A stretch of DNA of 53,086 bases from Candidatus Accumulibacter aalborgensis (GCF_900089955.1 NZ_FLQX01000096.1:1-53086); one strand, 5' to 3'; counted from the stretch's first letter, positions 7,959 through 17,024 are shown. Numbers and translations are program-made. Notes: a model not told the origin generated them from the sequence alone.

Positions 7959-8738
7959 ATGAGTCACGCGCTGCCCTTGCTGAGCACCCATGGCCTGGCC
8001 GTGGGCATTGCTGGCCAGCTTTTCTGCCACGATCTGGCTCTCGCTGTGGGCGCGGGCGAGTGCGTGGCCATCCTCGGCCGCAACGGCGCCGGCAAGTCGA
8101 CCCTGCTATCGGTGCTGGCGGGCCTGCGCGAGCCCGATGCGGGTCAGGTGCTGGTCGCCGGTGCGACCTACGCCACTCTTGGCGCACGCGCGAGTGCCCG
8201 CATTCGCGGCTGGCTGCCGCAAAGCCGCAGCGAAAGCTTTTCATCGACGGTGCTGGAAACCGCGCTGGTCGGCCGTCATCCGCACCTCGGACGCTGGGAC
8301 TGGGAGTCCGAGAATGACGCCCGCCTCAGCCGTCGGGCGCTGGCGGCCGTCGGCTTGAGCGAACTGGCCCAGCGAGATGTACTGACGCTCTCCGGCGGCG
8401 AGCGCCAGCGACTGGCGATCGCCACCTTGCTGTCCCAGGCACCGCAACTGTACCTGCTCGATGAGCCGCTGACCCACCTCGATCTGAGTCACCAGATGGC
8501 CACGCTCGAACTCTTTGCTGCTCTGGCCCGCCAGGAGCAGGCGGCCTGTGTGATGGTCCTCCACGAACCTGGCCTGGCGGCGCGTTTCTGTACGCGTGCG
8601 CTGCTGCTCTTCGGCAACGGCGCGACCGAACAGGGCGCTTGCGACGAAGTCATCACTGGCGACTCGCTGACTCGACTTTACGGCTATCCGCTGCGTGAAG
8701 TCGCTGATGGCCAGCGGCGCTGGTTCATGCCAGCGTAG
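7959..8738 (+). CDS. btuD: Vitamin B12 ABC transporter ATP-binding protein
   Basis: A 259-residue ATPase that powers the BtuC permease. It has Walker A GRNGAGKST, the Q-loop region WLPQSRSES, signature LSGGERQRLAIA, Walker B YLLDEPLTHLD and the switch histidine in VLHEPG. The ATG at 7959 follows the btuC stop by one base; an upstream in-frame GTG would overlap btuC and was rejected. Operon btuB-btuC-btuD. A haem or siderophore ATPase would look similar, but the regulatory element argues for B12. Confidence 0.92.
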   Translation: MSHALPLLSTHGLAVGIAGQLFCHDLALAVGAGECVAILGRNGAGKSTLLSVLAGLREPDAGQVLVAGATYATLGARASARIRGWLPQSRSESFSSTVLETALVGRHPHLGRWDWESENDARLSRRALAAVGLSELAQRDVLTLSGGERQRLAIATLLSQAPQLYLLDEPLTHLDLSHQMATLELFAALARQEQAACVMVLHEPGLAARFCTRALLLFGNGATEQGACDEVITGDSLTRLYGYPLREVADGQRRWFMPA

Positions 8739-8786
8739 CAACAGACGATCGGTTTGCTGCTCGCCAGCCGAGAGCCCCGACGACGC

Positions 8787-10541
8787 CTACTCGGCCGAGG
8801 GTGTCCGACGCTCCGCCGCAGACTGCCTGGCGTGCTTGCGCCGATACATGTCGGCATCGGCGTGTTGAACCAGGGACTCGACATCCTGCCCTTCCTCCGG
8901 GTAAATCGCCAGGCCGACCGAAGCGCCCGCCTGTGCCCCCGCCGCTGGCGGATCAAGCGACAGCAGCGGCGCGCCCAGGAGTTGCTCGAGTTTGCTGCGC
9001 GCACTCTCGGCGTCCTGATGGTTGTGGATGGCATCGAGCATGACGACGAATTCGTCACCGGCGTAGCGCGCCACGAGATCCCTGCTGCGCAGACCGGTGA
9101 TCATCCGCTGGGCCATCTCCTGCAGGACCTTGTCGCCCGCATCGTGGCCGAAACGGTCATTGATGTGCTTGAAATCGTTGAGGTCGATGAACAGGATGGC
9201 GAAGGGGCGCGGCTCAGGCAGTGCGCGCTGCTGGGCCAGGCGATCGTCAACTCGTCGCAGGAAGGCTTCGCGGTTGGCCAGACCGGTCAGCCGATCGCTG
9301 AGCAGTCTGTGTTGCATCGCCCGGAAGCTCTTGGCCAGGTCGCCGATCTCATCGCTGCGCGCGACATCCAGCGGCGTGTTGAGGTCACCGTTGCCGATGT
9401 TGCGCGCCGCCACTGCCAGTTGTTTGAGGTCGCCAGCGACCACTGAAAGGACCAATGAGCCGATGAACACGGTGAGCAACGACGCCAGCAGGGCGAGCAG
9501 CACGGTCGTCTTGAAGTTTTCCGTCACGCCGAACAGGAAGTCGCTGCGTGGCACGGCGACGACGATGGTCCAGTCAAGACCTGCCGCATCCTGGAGACGG
9601 GCATAAGCGGCCTCTACTGCTTGCTGGTCAGCGGTCTTGAATACGGCGGCGCGTGGCTGCGATGTGTCGACAGAATCGACCAGTAGCTTGCGGATTTCCC
9701 GGTAGCTGGCCACCACCAGTGGATCGTCGCTGGCTTCAACATTGAGCCGGACGTTCCCCCCGGCAGCATCCTTGCGCAGGTGCGGGCCGCGCGAGGTGCC
9801 AATCAGGTTGCCGTCGGGCTCGACGACGTAGGCGACGGCGTTCGCCGTCAGTCGCAAGGAACGCAGGAACTGGTTGACCTGTTTCAGCGACAGGTCGGTA
9901 GCGACGACGCCCTGGAATTCCCCCTGCGCGTTGCTGACCTGTCGTGCGCGTGTGGCAACCAGTTCCTCGCTTCGGAAATCGATGTAGACCGAGGTCCATG
10001 TGGGCAGGGGCGAACTCTGACCCGCTTTGAACCACGGGCGCTCGCGCGGTTCGAAGACGCGCGTTTCGCGCACCGGGTCGGTCAGTTGGCCAGCGATTCC
10101 CGTAAAACGATAGATCGTTCGTGAGCCGCTGCCGCTGGTGCGCAAGCGCAACTCGGCCAGCGACTCCGAATGGCGCCAGAGTCCGAAAAACTGGCCGTTT
10201 CGGTCGCCGTAGTAGGCATAGTGATTCGGATCCCGATGGACCGACGTTGCCAGCCAGAAGCGCGTGCGCAGATTGCCCAGATCGTCCTCGATGCGCGCTG
10301 GCGCGGCCACGCCGTCGGGAAAGGCGGTCTCGAGCACTGCACTGGCACCAAATACATGCCGCTCGGCAGCCTGGGCAATCCGGTACACCATCTCCGACAG
10401 CAACTGGTGCGAAAGCGTGTCGACAGCCACTCGGCCGGCCGAATAGGAAAGGCCGCCAATGGCGCTGGCCAGCAGCAGAACGAGGAGCACGTACGGCAGC
10501 GTGAGCATCTGCCGCAGTGAAAGGAACTGAAACCACTTCAA
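8787..10541 (-). CDS. Membrane diguanylate cyclase with periplasmic Cache-type sensor, HAMP and GGDEF domains
   Basis: A 584-residue enzyme that makes c-di-GMP. TM1 (about 13-33) is followed by a periplasmic double-Cache-like sensor (about 40-340, with the ERPWF segment typical of dCache), TM2 (346-368), HAMP (369-415) and a GGDEF domain. The active-site loop is AGDEF (494-498), an accepted variant, and the inhibitory I-site RSRD (485-488) is five residues ahead, so product inhibition is likely. Translation starts at a TTG that overlaps the stop of the bacteriohemerythrin gene (TTGA), which suggests coupled synthesis; an ATG at 10508 is an alternative start. No EAL domain is present. Confidence 0.92.
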   Translation of the reverse strand: MKWFQFLSLRQMLTLPYVLLVLLLASAIGGLSYSAGRVAVDTLSHQLLSEMVYRIAQAAERHVFGASAVLETAFPDGVAAPARIEDDLGNLRTRFWLATSVHRDPNHYAYYGDRNGQFFGLWRHSESLAELRLRTSGSGSRTIYRFTGIAGQLTDPVRETRVFEPRERPWFKAGQSSPLPTWTSVYIDFRSEELVATRARQVSNAQGEFQGVVATDLSLKQVNQFLRSLRLTANAVAYVVEPDGNLIGTSRGPHLRKDAAGGNVRLNVEASDDPLVVASYREIRKLLVDSVDTSQPRAAVFKTADQQAVEAAYARLQDAAGLDWTIVVAVPRSDFLFGVTENFKTTVLLALLASLLTVFIGSLVLSVVAGDLKQLAVAARNIGNGDLNTPLDVARSDEIGDLAKSFRAMQHRLLSDRLTGLANREAFLRRVDDRLAQQRALPEPRPFAILFIDLNDFKHINDRFGHDAGDKVLQEMAQRMITGLRSRDLVARYAGDEFVVMLDAIHNHQDAESARSKLEQLLGAPLLSLDPPAAGAQAGASVGLAIYPEEGQDVESLVQHADADMYRRKHARQSAAERRTPSAE

Positions 10542-10963
10542 TCCGGTACGGGTACCGGTGCCCGGCAGGAAGCCGCCTTGACGCTGGGTACGTAATCGAA
10601 ATCAGCGACCAGGATGTGGTTGTAAAACCAACCGTTGATCAGGAACTTGACTTCCTCTGCGATCTGATCGAGGGTCATTTGCTTGGCGTTCTCGAGCAGA
10701 TCGAAGAGCATCCGGCGGAATTCAGCGTGCAGTCGCCGATGCGCCGCCAGGCCGGGGTAGTGGCAAGCGGCCATCATCTCCTCCTCTTCGCGCAAATGGA
10801 CCTTGACGTACTCGGTCAGCATGGCCAGCGACTTCAGCACCCTGATCTGGTCACCATCGCCGCCGAAGGTGGCGGCAAGCTCGAACAACTGCCGGTGCTG
10901 CGCATCGATATTTGGCAGGCCGACCAGTATCTTCGGGGACCACTCCACCAACTCAAATTCCAT
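10538..10963 (-). CDS. Bacteriohemerythrin
   Basis: A 141-residue di-iron oxygen-binding protein. All seven ligands are visible: H23 (IDAQH), H56 and E60 (HLREEE), H75 and H79 (HRRLH), H116 and D121 (HILVAD). I took the internal ATG that gives MEFELVEW, the usual N-terminus; an upstream start would add seven residues. The stop overlaps the TTG start of the downstream diguanylate cyclase. It may store or deliver oxygen, or sense it for c-di-GMP signalling; the coupling favours a shared role but does not prove it. Confidence 0.92.
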   Translation of the reverse strand: MEFELVEWSPKILVGLPNIDAQHRQLFELAATFGGDGDQIRVLKSLAMLTEYVKVHLREEEEMMAACHYPGLAAHRRLHAEFRRMLFDLLENAKQMTLDQIAEEVKFLINGWFYNHILVADFDYVPSVKAASCRAPVPVPD

Positions 10964-11002
10964 TGCTTGCTCCCTGTATCCCATTCGGGCGGTTGGACCG
11001 TC

Positions 11003-12955
11003 TCACGACGCGATCCGCCGCAATGCTGCGTCGATCTGATCGGCGAGTGCCAGCCAACGGTCTTCCAGATTGACCAGTTCCTCGGCGATCTGGTTCAGTC
11101 GTCTGCCTACGTCACCGCGCTCCTGTGGCGGCACAGACGCTGACAAGCGTGCTTCGAGAGAGTGCTGTTCTGCCTGGAGGACGAGCAGACGCTGTTCGAC
11201 GCTCCCTTGGTCGCGCTGGAGTGTCTTCAGGTTCCCGTGCGGCAATTTCTTTTCCGCGCTGCTTGCCGGAGAGCCCCGCCTGAGCGGATTTTTCGCGTTC
11301 TTTGCTGACTCCCGCAGGCTGTCTCGATTCCTCCGCGCTTCGTCGAGCAGGTAGCGCTGGTAATCGTCCAGATCGCCGGCGAAATCTTGCACGCCGCCGC
11401 GGGCGATCAGCCAGAACTCGTCACAGACCGAGCGCAGCAGCGAGCGGTCGTGGCTGACCAGCATGACCGTTCCCTCGAATTCGTTGAGAGCCATTGACAG
11501 CGCCTCGCGAGTGGCGAGGTCGAGGTGGTTGGTGGGTTCATCGAGCAGCAAGAGATTGGGACGCTGCCAGACGAGCATGCACAGCACCAGGCGTGCCTTC
11601 TCGCCACCGCTCATCGTGCCTACGGTTTGTCTGACCATGTCGCCGCCGAAGTTGAAGGTGCCAAGGAAGGTGCGCAGATCCTGCTCGCGGTCGCTTTGCC
11701 CGGTTGACACGCTTTCTCTCGCCAATCGGACGAGGTGTTGCAGAGGGCTTTCGCCCGGACGCAGGACATCGAGTTCCTGCTGGGCAAAGTAACCGATGTT
11801 GAGGCCTTTTCCTTCGCTGATGGTGCCACTGGTGCACGCCAGGACGCGCGTGATGGTCTTGACCAGGGTGGACTTGCCCTGACCGTTGGCGCCCAGGATG
11901 CCGATCCGCTGGCCGGCCAGCACCGATCGGTTGACCTGGCGCACGATCACCGTCGGCGGCGTACCGGCAAGCGCTTCTCCCGGTGGTGGGTAGCCGAAGC
12001 AGGCGTTTTCCATGACCAGCATCGGGTTCGGCAGGTTGGCTGGTTCCTTGAACTCGAAACTGAAGTCAGCGCTGGTCAGGATGGGAGCCAGTCGTTCGAT
12101 TCTTTCGAGCGCCTTGACCCGGCTTTGCGCCTGTCTGGCCTTGGTTGCCTTGGCCTTGAAGCGGGCGATGAAGCTCTGCAAATGGGCAATCTTGTCCTGC
12201 TGCTTGTGGTAAGCGTTCTGCTGCAGTTCCAGTTGCTGAGCGCGCAGTTCTTCGAAAGCGCTGTAGTTGCCTCCGTAGCGCGTTAACTTGCCATTATCGA
12301 GGTGCACCGTCACGGTGCTGACGGCATCGAGAAACTCCCGATCATGGCTGATTACCAGCATGGTCCCTTCGTAGCGTTTGAGCCAGGACTCCAGCCACAC
12401 GAGAGCATCGAGATCGAGGTGGTTGGTCGGTTCGTCGAGCAGCAACAGGTCGGAGGGGCACATCAGCGCACGCGCCAGTTGCAGACGCATCCGCCAGCCA
12501 CCCGAGAAGCTGTCAACGGGATGATTGAGTTCGGTCGGCTTGAAGCCCAGGCCGAGGATCAGCGCCTGGGCGCGCGCCTGGGCATCGTGTGCGCCGGCGT
12601 CGTGCAGGATCATGTAGGCGTGTGCCAGACGTTCTCCATCGCCGTCGTCCTCGGCCAGGCGTACTTCCTCCTGGGCGGCCAGCAATGCCGTGTCGCCTTC
12701 GATCACGAAGTCGGTCGCGCTTTGGCCGGTCGACGGCATTTCCTGTACGACCTGCGCCAGGCGCCACTGCGCTGGTCGCGAGAACTCGCCGGCATCTTCG
12801 TGCAGGCTGCCATCGAGCAGCGCGAACAAGGTGGTCTTGCCGGCGCCATTGCGACCGACGAGGCCGACTCTCTCGCCGGGATTTACCGTCACTGAAGCGC
12901 TGTCGAGCAACGCCTTGGCGCCGCGGCGCAGGGTGACGTCATTGAGGGTGATCAT
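11003..12955 (-). CDS. ABC-F family ATPase, YheS-like
   Basis: A 650-residue cytoplasmic protein with two ABC domains and no membrane segment. The first has GRNGAGKTT, SGGWRMRLQLARAL and [13 protein letters not shown]; the second has GANGQGKST, SGGEKARLVL and [14 protein letters not shown] charged inter-domain linker (about 240-290, KATKARQAQSRVKALERIE) is the ribosome-contacting arm of ABC-F proteins. A C-terminal coiled-coil extension (about 540-650) matches YheS/Uup types. Likely role: translation factor acting at the ribosomal E site. The 39-base gap to the bacteriohemerythrin gene allows co-transcription. Confidence 0.92.
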   Translation of the reverse strand: MITLNDVTLRRGAKALLDSASVTVNPGERVGLVGRNGAGKTTLFALLDGSLHEDAGEFSRPAQWRLAQVVQEMPSTGQSATDFVIEGDTALLAAQEEVRLAEDDGDGERLAHAYMILHDAGAHDAQARAQALILGLGFKPTELNHPVDSFSGGWRMRLQLARALMCPSDLLLLDEPTNHLDLDALVWLESWLKRYEGTMLVISHDREFLDAVSTVTVHLDNGKLTRYGGNYSAFEELRAQQLELQQNAYHKQQDKIAHLQSFIARFKAKATKARQAQSRVKALERIERLAPILTSADFSFEFKEPANLPNPMLVMENACFGYPPPGEALAGTPPTVIVRQVNRSVLAGQRIGILGANGQGKSTLVKTITRVLACTSGTISEGKGLNIGYFAQQELDVLRPGESPLQHLVRLARESVSTGQSDREQDLRTFLGTFNFGGDMVRQTVGTMSGGEKARLVLCMLVWQRPNLLLLDEPTNHLDLATREALSMALNEFEGTVMLVSHDRSLLRSVCDEFWLIARGGVQDFAGDLDDYQRYLLDEARRNRDSLRESAKNAKNPLRRGSPASSAEKKLPHGNLKTLQRDQGSVEQRLLVLQAEQHSLEARLSASVPPQERGDVGRRLNQIAEELVNLEDRWLALADQIDAALRRIAS

Positions 12956-13024
12956 GCAGGTGCGAACTCCAGCCGATTGTCCGGCATCGTTACTCTGAAA
13001 GTCGCGTCAGCGACTCGCGAACCT

Positions 13025-13052
13025 CCCCTCTCCCGCGTGCGTGTTAGAGGGG
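13025..13052. repeat. Inverted repeat between purU and yheS
   Basis: CCCCTCT (13025-13031) and AGAGGGG (13046-13052) flank 14 GC-rich bases. There is no T-run, so a factor-independent terminator is doubtful. It may be a REP-like palindrome or a weak terminator for the thrH-purU unit. Confidence 0.35.
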
Positions 13053-13073
13053 GCGGGGCCCGTGCCGCCGGGA

Positions 13074-13946
13074 CTAGCGGAAAACGACGGTCTTGTTGGC
13101 GTGCACCAGTACCCGGTCTTCCAGATGGTAACGCAGTCCGCGCGCGAGTACGGCTTTCTCTATATCCTTGCCGTAGCGCACCATGTCTTCGACCGAATCG
13201 GAGTGGTCGATGCGGATCACATCCTGCTCGATGATCGGCCCCTGATCGAGATCCCTGGTGACGTAGTGGCAGGTGGCGCCGATCAGCTTGACGCCGCGCT
13301 GGTAGGCCTGGTGGTAAGGTCGGGCGCCGACAAAGCTGGGCAGAAAGGAGTGGTGAATGTTGATCACCTGTCCAGGGTAGCGTTCACAAAGCTCCGGCGG
13401 CAGGATCTGCATGTAGCGCGCAAGGACCATCGTATCCCCCTTGACCTCGTCGTAGAGGCGAGCGATTTCGTCGTAGGCCGCCTGCTTGTGGTCAGGCTTG
13501 ACCGGGACGTGGTGGAAGGGAATGCCGTGCCACTCGACAAAGGCCTTGAAGGCGTCATGATTGGAGATCACACAGGGAATCTCGATGTCGAGTTCCCTCG
13601 ATTGCCAGCGTGACAGCAGGTCGTAAAGGCAGTGCTCCTGCTTGCTGACCATGATCACCACGCGTCGTTTCACCGCCGAATCGCTGATCTTCCAGTTCAT
13701 CGACAAATCTTCTGCAAGTGGGCGGAAGCGCTCGCGGAATTCGGCGAGGTGAAAAGGCAGGGAATCGGCCTTCACTTCCATACGCATGAAATAGCGGGCG
13801 TCATCATCTCCGCTACCGTCATCCGCGTGGTAGCTGGATTCGAGAATCCAGCCCTCATGCTCGGCAATGAAGCCGGCGACACGGGCGATGATGCCAACCT
13901 GATCAGGGCAGGATCCAGAGAGGGTGTAGAATCGTTTGGAATACAT
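13074..13946 (-). CDS. purU: Formyltetrahydrofolate deformylase
   Basis: A 290-residue enzyme that hydrolyses 10-formyl-tetrahydrofolate to formate and tetrahydrofolate, balancing one-carbon pools. It has an N-terminal ACT domain (about 6-85, beginning YTLSGSCPDQVGIIARVAGFIAE in two parts) and a formyltransferase-fold domain. The catalytic region is INIHHSFLPSF, with GATCHYVTRDLDQGPII containing the active-site Asp. Length is normal. It begins 12 bases after thrH, so the two are probably one operon. Confidence 0.95.
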   Translation of the reverse strand: MYSKRFYTLSGSCPDQVGIIARVAGFIAEHEGWILESSYHADDGSGDDDARYFMRMEVKADSLPFHLAEFRERFRPLAEDLSMNWKISDSAVKRRVVIMVSKQEHCLYDLLSRWQSRELDIEIPCVISNHDAFKAFVEWHGIPFHHVPVKPDHKQAAYDEIARLYDEVKGDTMVLARYMQILPPELCERYPGQVINIHHSFLPSFVGARPYHQAYQRGVKLIGATCHYVTRDLDQGPIIEQDVIRIDHSDSVEDMVRYGKDIEKAVLARGLRYHLEDRVLVHANKTVVFR

Positions 13947-13958
13947 CGCGCGACCAAC

Positions 13959-14579
13959 CTAAGCGGATAATGCGTGAGCGACAAAGGCCTTGTCGAGTTC
14001 GCTGCGCAAGTCAGCGTAGGAGTAAGTCACGGGAAACTGCGGGAATTCGCGGATCACATTGTCTGGCGGATGAAACAGGATTCCGGCGTGCGCTTCAGCC
14101 AGCATCGCCGTGTCGTTGTACGAATCACCCGCGGCGACAACGGTGAACCGGAGTTCCTTCAAACGGCGCACGGCTTCGCGTTTCTGATCGGGCATGCGCA
14201 GGTGGTAGTTCACCACCCTCCCCGCAGCGTCGGCCTCAAGACTGTGGCAGAACAGGGTTGGCCAGCCCAACTGGCGCATCAGCGGGTGTGCGAACTCGTA
14301 GAAAGTGTCCGACAGGATGATCAACTGATAATCGGCGCGCAGCCCATCGACGAAGGCGCGGGCACCGGCGAGCGGGCCCATCTCGGCGATGACTTTCTGG
14401 ATGTCGGGGAGCCCAAGCTTGTTCGCGGCCAGGATGGCCAGGCGATAGGCCATCAGTTTGTCATAGTCTGGTTCGTCGCGCGTGGTCAGGCGAAGCTCGG
14501 GAATACCGGTGCGCGCGGCGAACTCGATCCAGATTTCGGGGACCAGTACGCCTTCAAGGTCGAGGCAGACGATTTGCAC
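13959..14579 (-). CDS. thrH: Bifunctional phosphoserine phosphatase / homoserine phosphotransferase ThrH
   Basis: A HAD-superfamily enzyme of 206 residues. The N-terminus has VCLDLEGVLVPEIW, with the nucleophile Asp in DLEG, motif II is ILSDTFYEF and motif III/IV is AAGDSYNDTAML. ThrH dephosphorylates phosphoserine and can move the phosphate to homoserine. I chose the GTG at 14579 because a GGGAG SD sits 7 bases upstream and the product starts where the family starts; a longer frame to 14621 adds 14 unrelated residues. Operon with purU. Confidence 0.9.
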   Translation of the reverse strand: MQIVCLDLEGVLVPEIWIEFAARTGIPELRLTTRDEPDYDKLMAYRLAILAANKLGLPDIQKVIAEMGPLAGARAFVDGLRADYQLIILSDTFYEFAHPLMRQLGWPTLFCHSLEADAAGRVVNYHLRMPDQKREAVRRLKELRFTVVAAGDSYNDTAMLAEAHAGILFHPPDNVIREFPQFPVTYSYADLRSELDKAFVAHALSA

Positions 14580-14804
14580 GGCGAGCTCCCAGGGGATGAG
14601 GTTTGGACGGAAGCCGGTCATTCTACCAAATCCGCCCTGTCAAATCCGCAGACCGCTGATCGCCGGGTCGGGGCGCGCCGCCAGCGATCCATGCCATCAT
14701 CCTGTTTCGATCATGGTGCGCCAGGGTGTGGGACAATAGTGCCTGCGCGTGCTGGGCGCAAAGTCATCAGGGCGACTGCCTGGCTGTTGCCGAAGGAGGA
14801 TTCA

Positions 14805-15395
14805 ATGCGTCGTGGCAGTGTGCTGGCTGTTTTGATGTACCTGAGTGCTGCGGCCTGGGCTGAGGCACCTTTGCCGCCGCCGGACGTTCCGCAAACGCTA
14901 GAGCAGGCTGCTGCGCAGCGGCAACGGGCCAGCGCGATGCGCGCCGAGGCAGAGCGTCGCCACCTGGCGGACCAGGACCGGTGCTACACCAAGTTCCTGG
15001 TCAATGATTGTCTCGCCGCGGCCAAGAAGCGCTATACCGAGGCTATCGTGGGTGCGCGCCGGCTTGAGCAACCGGCCCGAGAGTTCGAGCGCGAGGCCAA
15101 GAGGCAGGAACTGGAGACCAAGGAAGTGCAACGCGCGGCTGATTCTCCCCGGCGCGAGGCCGAACTCAAGGAACGTGCCGAAACCCACCGCGCCGAGGAG
15201 GCCGCGAAGCTTGCCGAACGTGAGGAGAAGCTGTCCGAAAAAACCAGGAAGGCTGAGGAGGGGCGCCGAAAAATCGCTGCCGAACAGGCCAAACGGCACG
15301 CAAAGCTGGAGAAACGAGCCCGGCAGGATGCCGAGCGGGCGGCGAAAAAAGCGGCCAAGGAAGTCAGCAAGGATGGGGCGCTGCCGGCCAACTGA
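14805..15395 (+). CDS. Exported coiled-coil protein of unknown function
   Basis: A 196-residue protein with a good SD (AGGAGG) before the ATG and a signal peptide (MRRGSVLAVLMYLSAAAWAEA). The mature part is a charged, alanine- and lysine-rich helix to the C-terminus; near residue 50 two Cys lie in DRCYTKFLVNDCLAAAK. I do not recognise a named family; similar small periplasmic proteins are frequent in betaproteobacteria. It stands alone, divergent from thrH, and the longer frame upstream is only the antisense of thrH. Confidence 0.72.
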   Translation: MRRGSVLAVLMYLSAAAWAEAPLPPPDVPQTLEQAAAQRQRASAMRAEAERRHLADQDRCYTKFLVNDCLAAAKKRYTEAIVGARRLEQPAREFEREAKRQELETKEVQRAADSPRREAELKERAETHRAEEAAKLAEREEKLSEKTRKAEEGRRKIAAEQAKRHAKLEKRARQDAERAAKKAAKEVSKDGALPAN

Positions 15396-15411
15396 TACGC
15401 AACTCTCCGCG

Positions 15412-15434
15412 CTGTCGACCATGGTTCTCGACAG
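15412..15434. repeat. Hairpin between convergent genes
   Basis: CTGTCGA (15412-15418) and TCGACAG (15428-15434) can form a 7-bp stem with a 9-base loop in the gap between the coiled-coil gene and the ankyrin gene. No T-run follows, so it is at best a weak terminator. Confidence 0.3.
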
Positions 15435-15467
15435 ACCTGCCGGTGCCGGCGATCGCCGCTTGTCGTT

Positions 15468-16148
15468 TCAGCCCCAGTTCACTAGGCTCGATGCTTTTCG
15501 TGCGTCGCTTCTCGTGCACCCTGTGACGGTTGACCTGTGGCGTAATTCGGACATCGATAGTGCCCCACGCTGGCGCAACAGTAGCAGATGATCGGGCCTC
15601 CGTTTGCCGTACTTTACGGCAAGGCGGTCCAGGTAGTGAAGCCAGGCGTCCCGGTTCGTCCCGGCGGCGGCAATGGCCCCATCGGGCAACTTGTTGCTCC
15701 AGACCTCGTATCGGTAAGCGAATTCAGCCCATTCGTACAGCGATTCTTCCATCGAGTCAATGCCGACCCCAGCGGGATCAGTGCCGGGGCCCAGCAAGAT
15801 GCGCAGCAGCTCATTCGGATCGGCCCCTGCGTCGAGCAAAATGCGCATCATCTCGGTGTCCATATTGAGAATAGCCGTGAACAGGGGGCTTGAACCATCC
15901 TCGCCGAGACCCTGTGGATCAGCTCCCAGGCGCAGCATTTCCCGGATCACGTCATACTTGCGCGTGGCCGGGCAGAACTCCAGTTCGCTGATCACCTGCT
16001 CGAGAATCGTATCCCCGAGCCGATCCGTAGCATTCAAGTCGAACCCCGCCGCGACCTGAGCCCGGATCGCGGCGGTGTCGCCCGTACACGCGGTCGCCAC
16101 GAAGGCGGCGATCGGGTCTTGCGCTTCAGTGCGCTTCTGGTTGATCAT
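15468..16148 (-). CDS. Ankyrin-repeat protein
   Basis: A 226-residue protein without signal peptide. Residues about 10-115 form degenerate ankyrin repeats (AAFVATACTGDTAAIRAQVAAGFDLNATDRLGDT, and later SSPLFTAILNMDTEMMRILLDAGADPNE). The C-terminal half (about 135-226) has no family I recognise and ends in a basic tail. Ankyrin repeats bind other proteins; the partner is unknown. It may be co-transcribed with the upstream TPR gene, which lies about 60 bases away on the same strand. Confidence 0.8.
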   Translation of the reverse strand: MINQKRTEAQDPIAAFVATACTGDTAAIRAQVAAGFDLNATDRLGDTILEQVISELEFCPATRKYDVIREMLRLGADPQGLGEDGSSPLFTAILNMDTEMMRILLDAGADPNELLRILLGPGTDPAGVGIDSMEESLYEWAEFAYRYEVWSNKLPDGAIAAAGTNRDAWLHYLDRLAVKYGKRRPDHLLLLRQRGALSMSELRHRSTVTGCTRSDARKASSLVNWG

Positions 16149-16189
16149 CCGAACACTCCTTCCGCAACATTTTGCCGGTTAGACATCGC

Positions 16190-16828
16190 TCAAGCGAGGC
16201 CTTCTGCTGCCGCTATTTGAGGCGAGCGCCTTCGATGAGCGTGGCCAGGCTGATCTCCTGCACGCTCTGTAGCGTGTTCTTCCCGCACGGAAAGCTGGCC
16301 AGCGCTTCGGCCATGGGCCGTGAGAGGATGGCCTGCCAAGCGCGCTCTTGCCGGAGGGCAAGCATTAAGGTTGACCACGTGGGGTCTTTGCGTACCTGAA
16401 AACTCCGTAAGGCTCTTGATCGCCTGCTGTGCCGCCGGAAGATCCGGCCGCGCGGAAACCGCCGCCTGCAGTGCGTTCATAGCTTGCCGATAACGTCCCA
16501 GTCGGAGCAGCAGAAACCCGAGGTCATACCACGCGCCGGCCAGTGACGATCCCTGGCCGCTTGCCGCGCGCAGGCATTGCGCCGAAGCCTGCAGGCTTCG
16601 ATCGACGCCGAAAGCAGTGCTGCTATCGTGCGCCGGGCCATCAGCGCTGTCGAATGCCTGTATGGCCTCGCTGCGGCGTCCGGTCAGGCAGTAAACCAGA
16701 CCAAGCAACTGCAAGGAGACGATATCATCGGGAATCGTGTGCAGGATGCTGCGGGCGATTGACTCGGCGCGCCGGAGCTCGCCCCGCTGATAAAAGGTGC
16801 CGAAAAGGTCGAACAGTGCGTCGATCAC
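16190..16828 (-). CDS. TPR-repeat protein with an apparent 1-base frameshift
   Basis: The N-terminal 140 residues hold tetratricopeptide-like helices (FYQRGELRRAESIARSIL, LGLVYCLTGRRSEAIQAF, AWYDLGFLLLRLGRYRQAMNALQAAV). After about residue 142 the frame turns arginine- and proline-rich and unnatural. If one base of the AAAA run at 16399-16402 is dropped, the frame continues into a sensible helical tail containing LMLALRQERAWQAILSRPM and LATLIEGARLK, ending at a TAG at 16213-16215 for a product of about 204 residues. So this is either a sequencing error, a decayed gene or a slippage site. Start is a GTG; function unknown. Confidence 0.7.
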   Translation of the reverse strand: MIDALFDLFGTFYQRGELRRAESIARSILHTIPDDIVSLQLLGLVYCLTGRRSEAIQAFDSADGPAHDSSTAFGVDRSLQASAQCLRAASGQGSSLAGAWYDLGFLLLRLGRYRQAMNALQAAVSARPDLPAAQQAIKSLTEFSGTQRPHVVNLNACPPARARLAGHPLTAHGRSAGQLSVREEHATERAGDQPGHAHRRRSPQIAAAEGLA

Positions 16829-17024
16829 CGCACGCCCCGATCCGCGGCAAGCCGGTCACCGCGCGGCGAGGATGACAGCCGCAGCCGCTTCTGCTTCAAC
16901 ATGACGGTCTGGCAGCACTCCTGGCTGGCTCGACCGACTGCTTGTGGCGCGTCGTTGCGCATATCACTTGACCCGTAAAATCCCAGTCCTGACATTCTCT
17001 CGTGCCGCCGAGGCCGTGAATAGT

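Noticed and set aside
14000-14804. A long N-terminal extension of the coiled-coil protein, open from 13974
   Set aside because: It is antisense to thrH; a strong SD and signal peptide mark the start at 14805.
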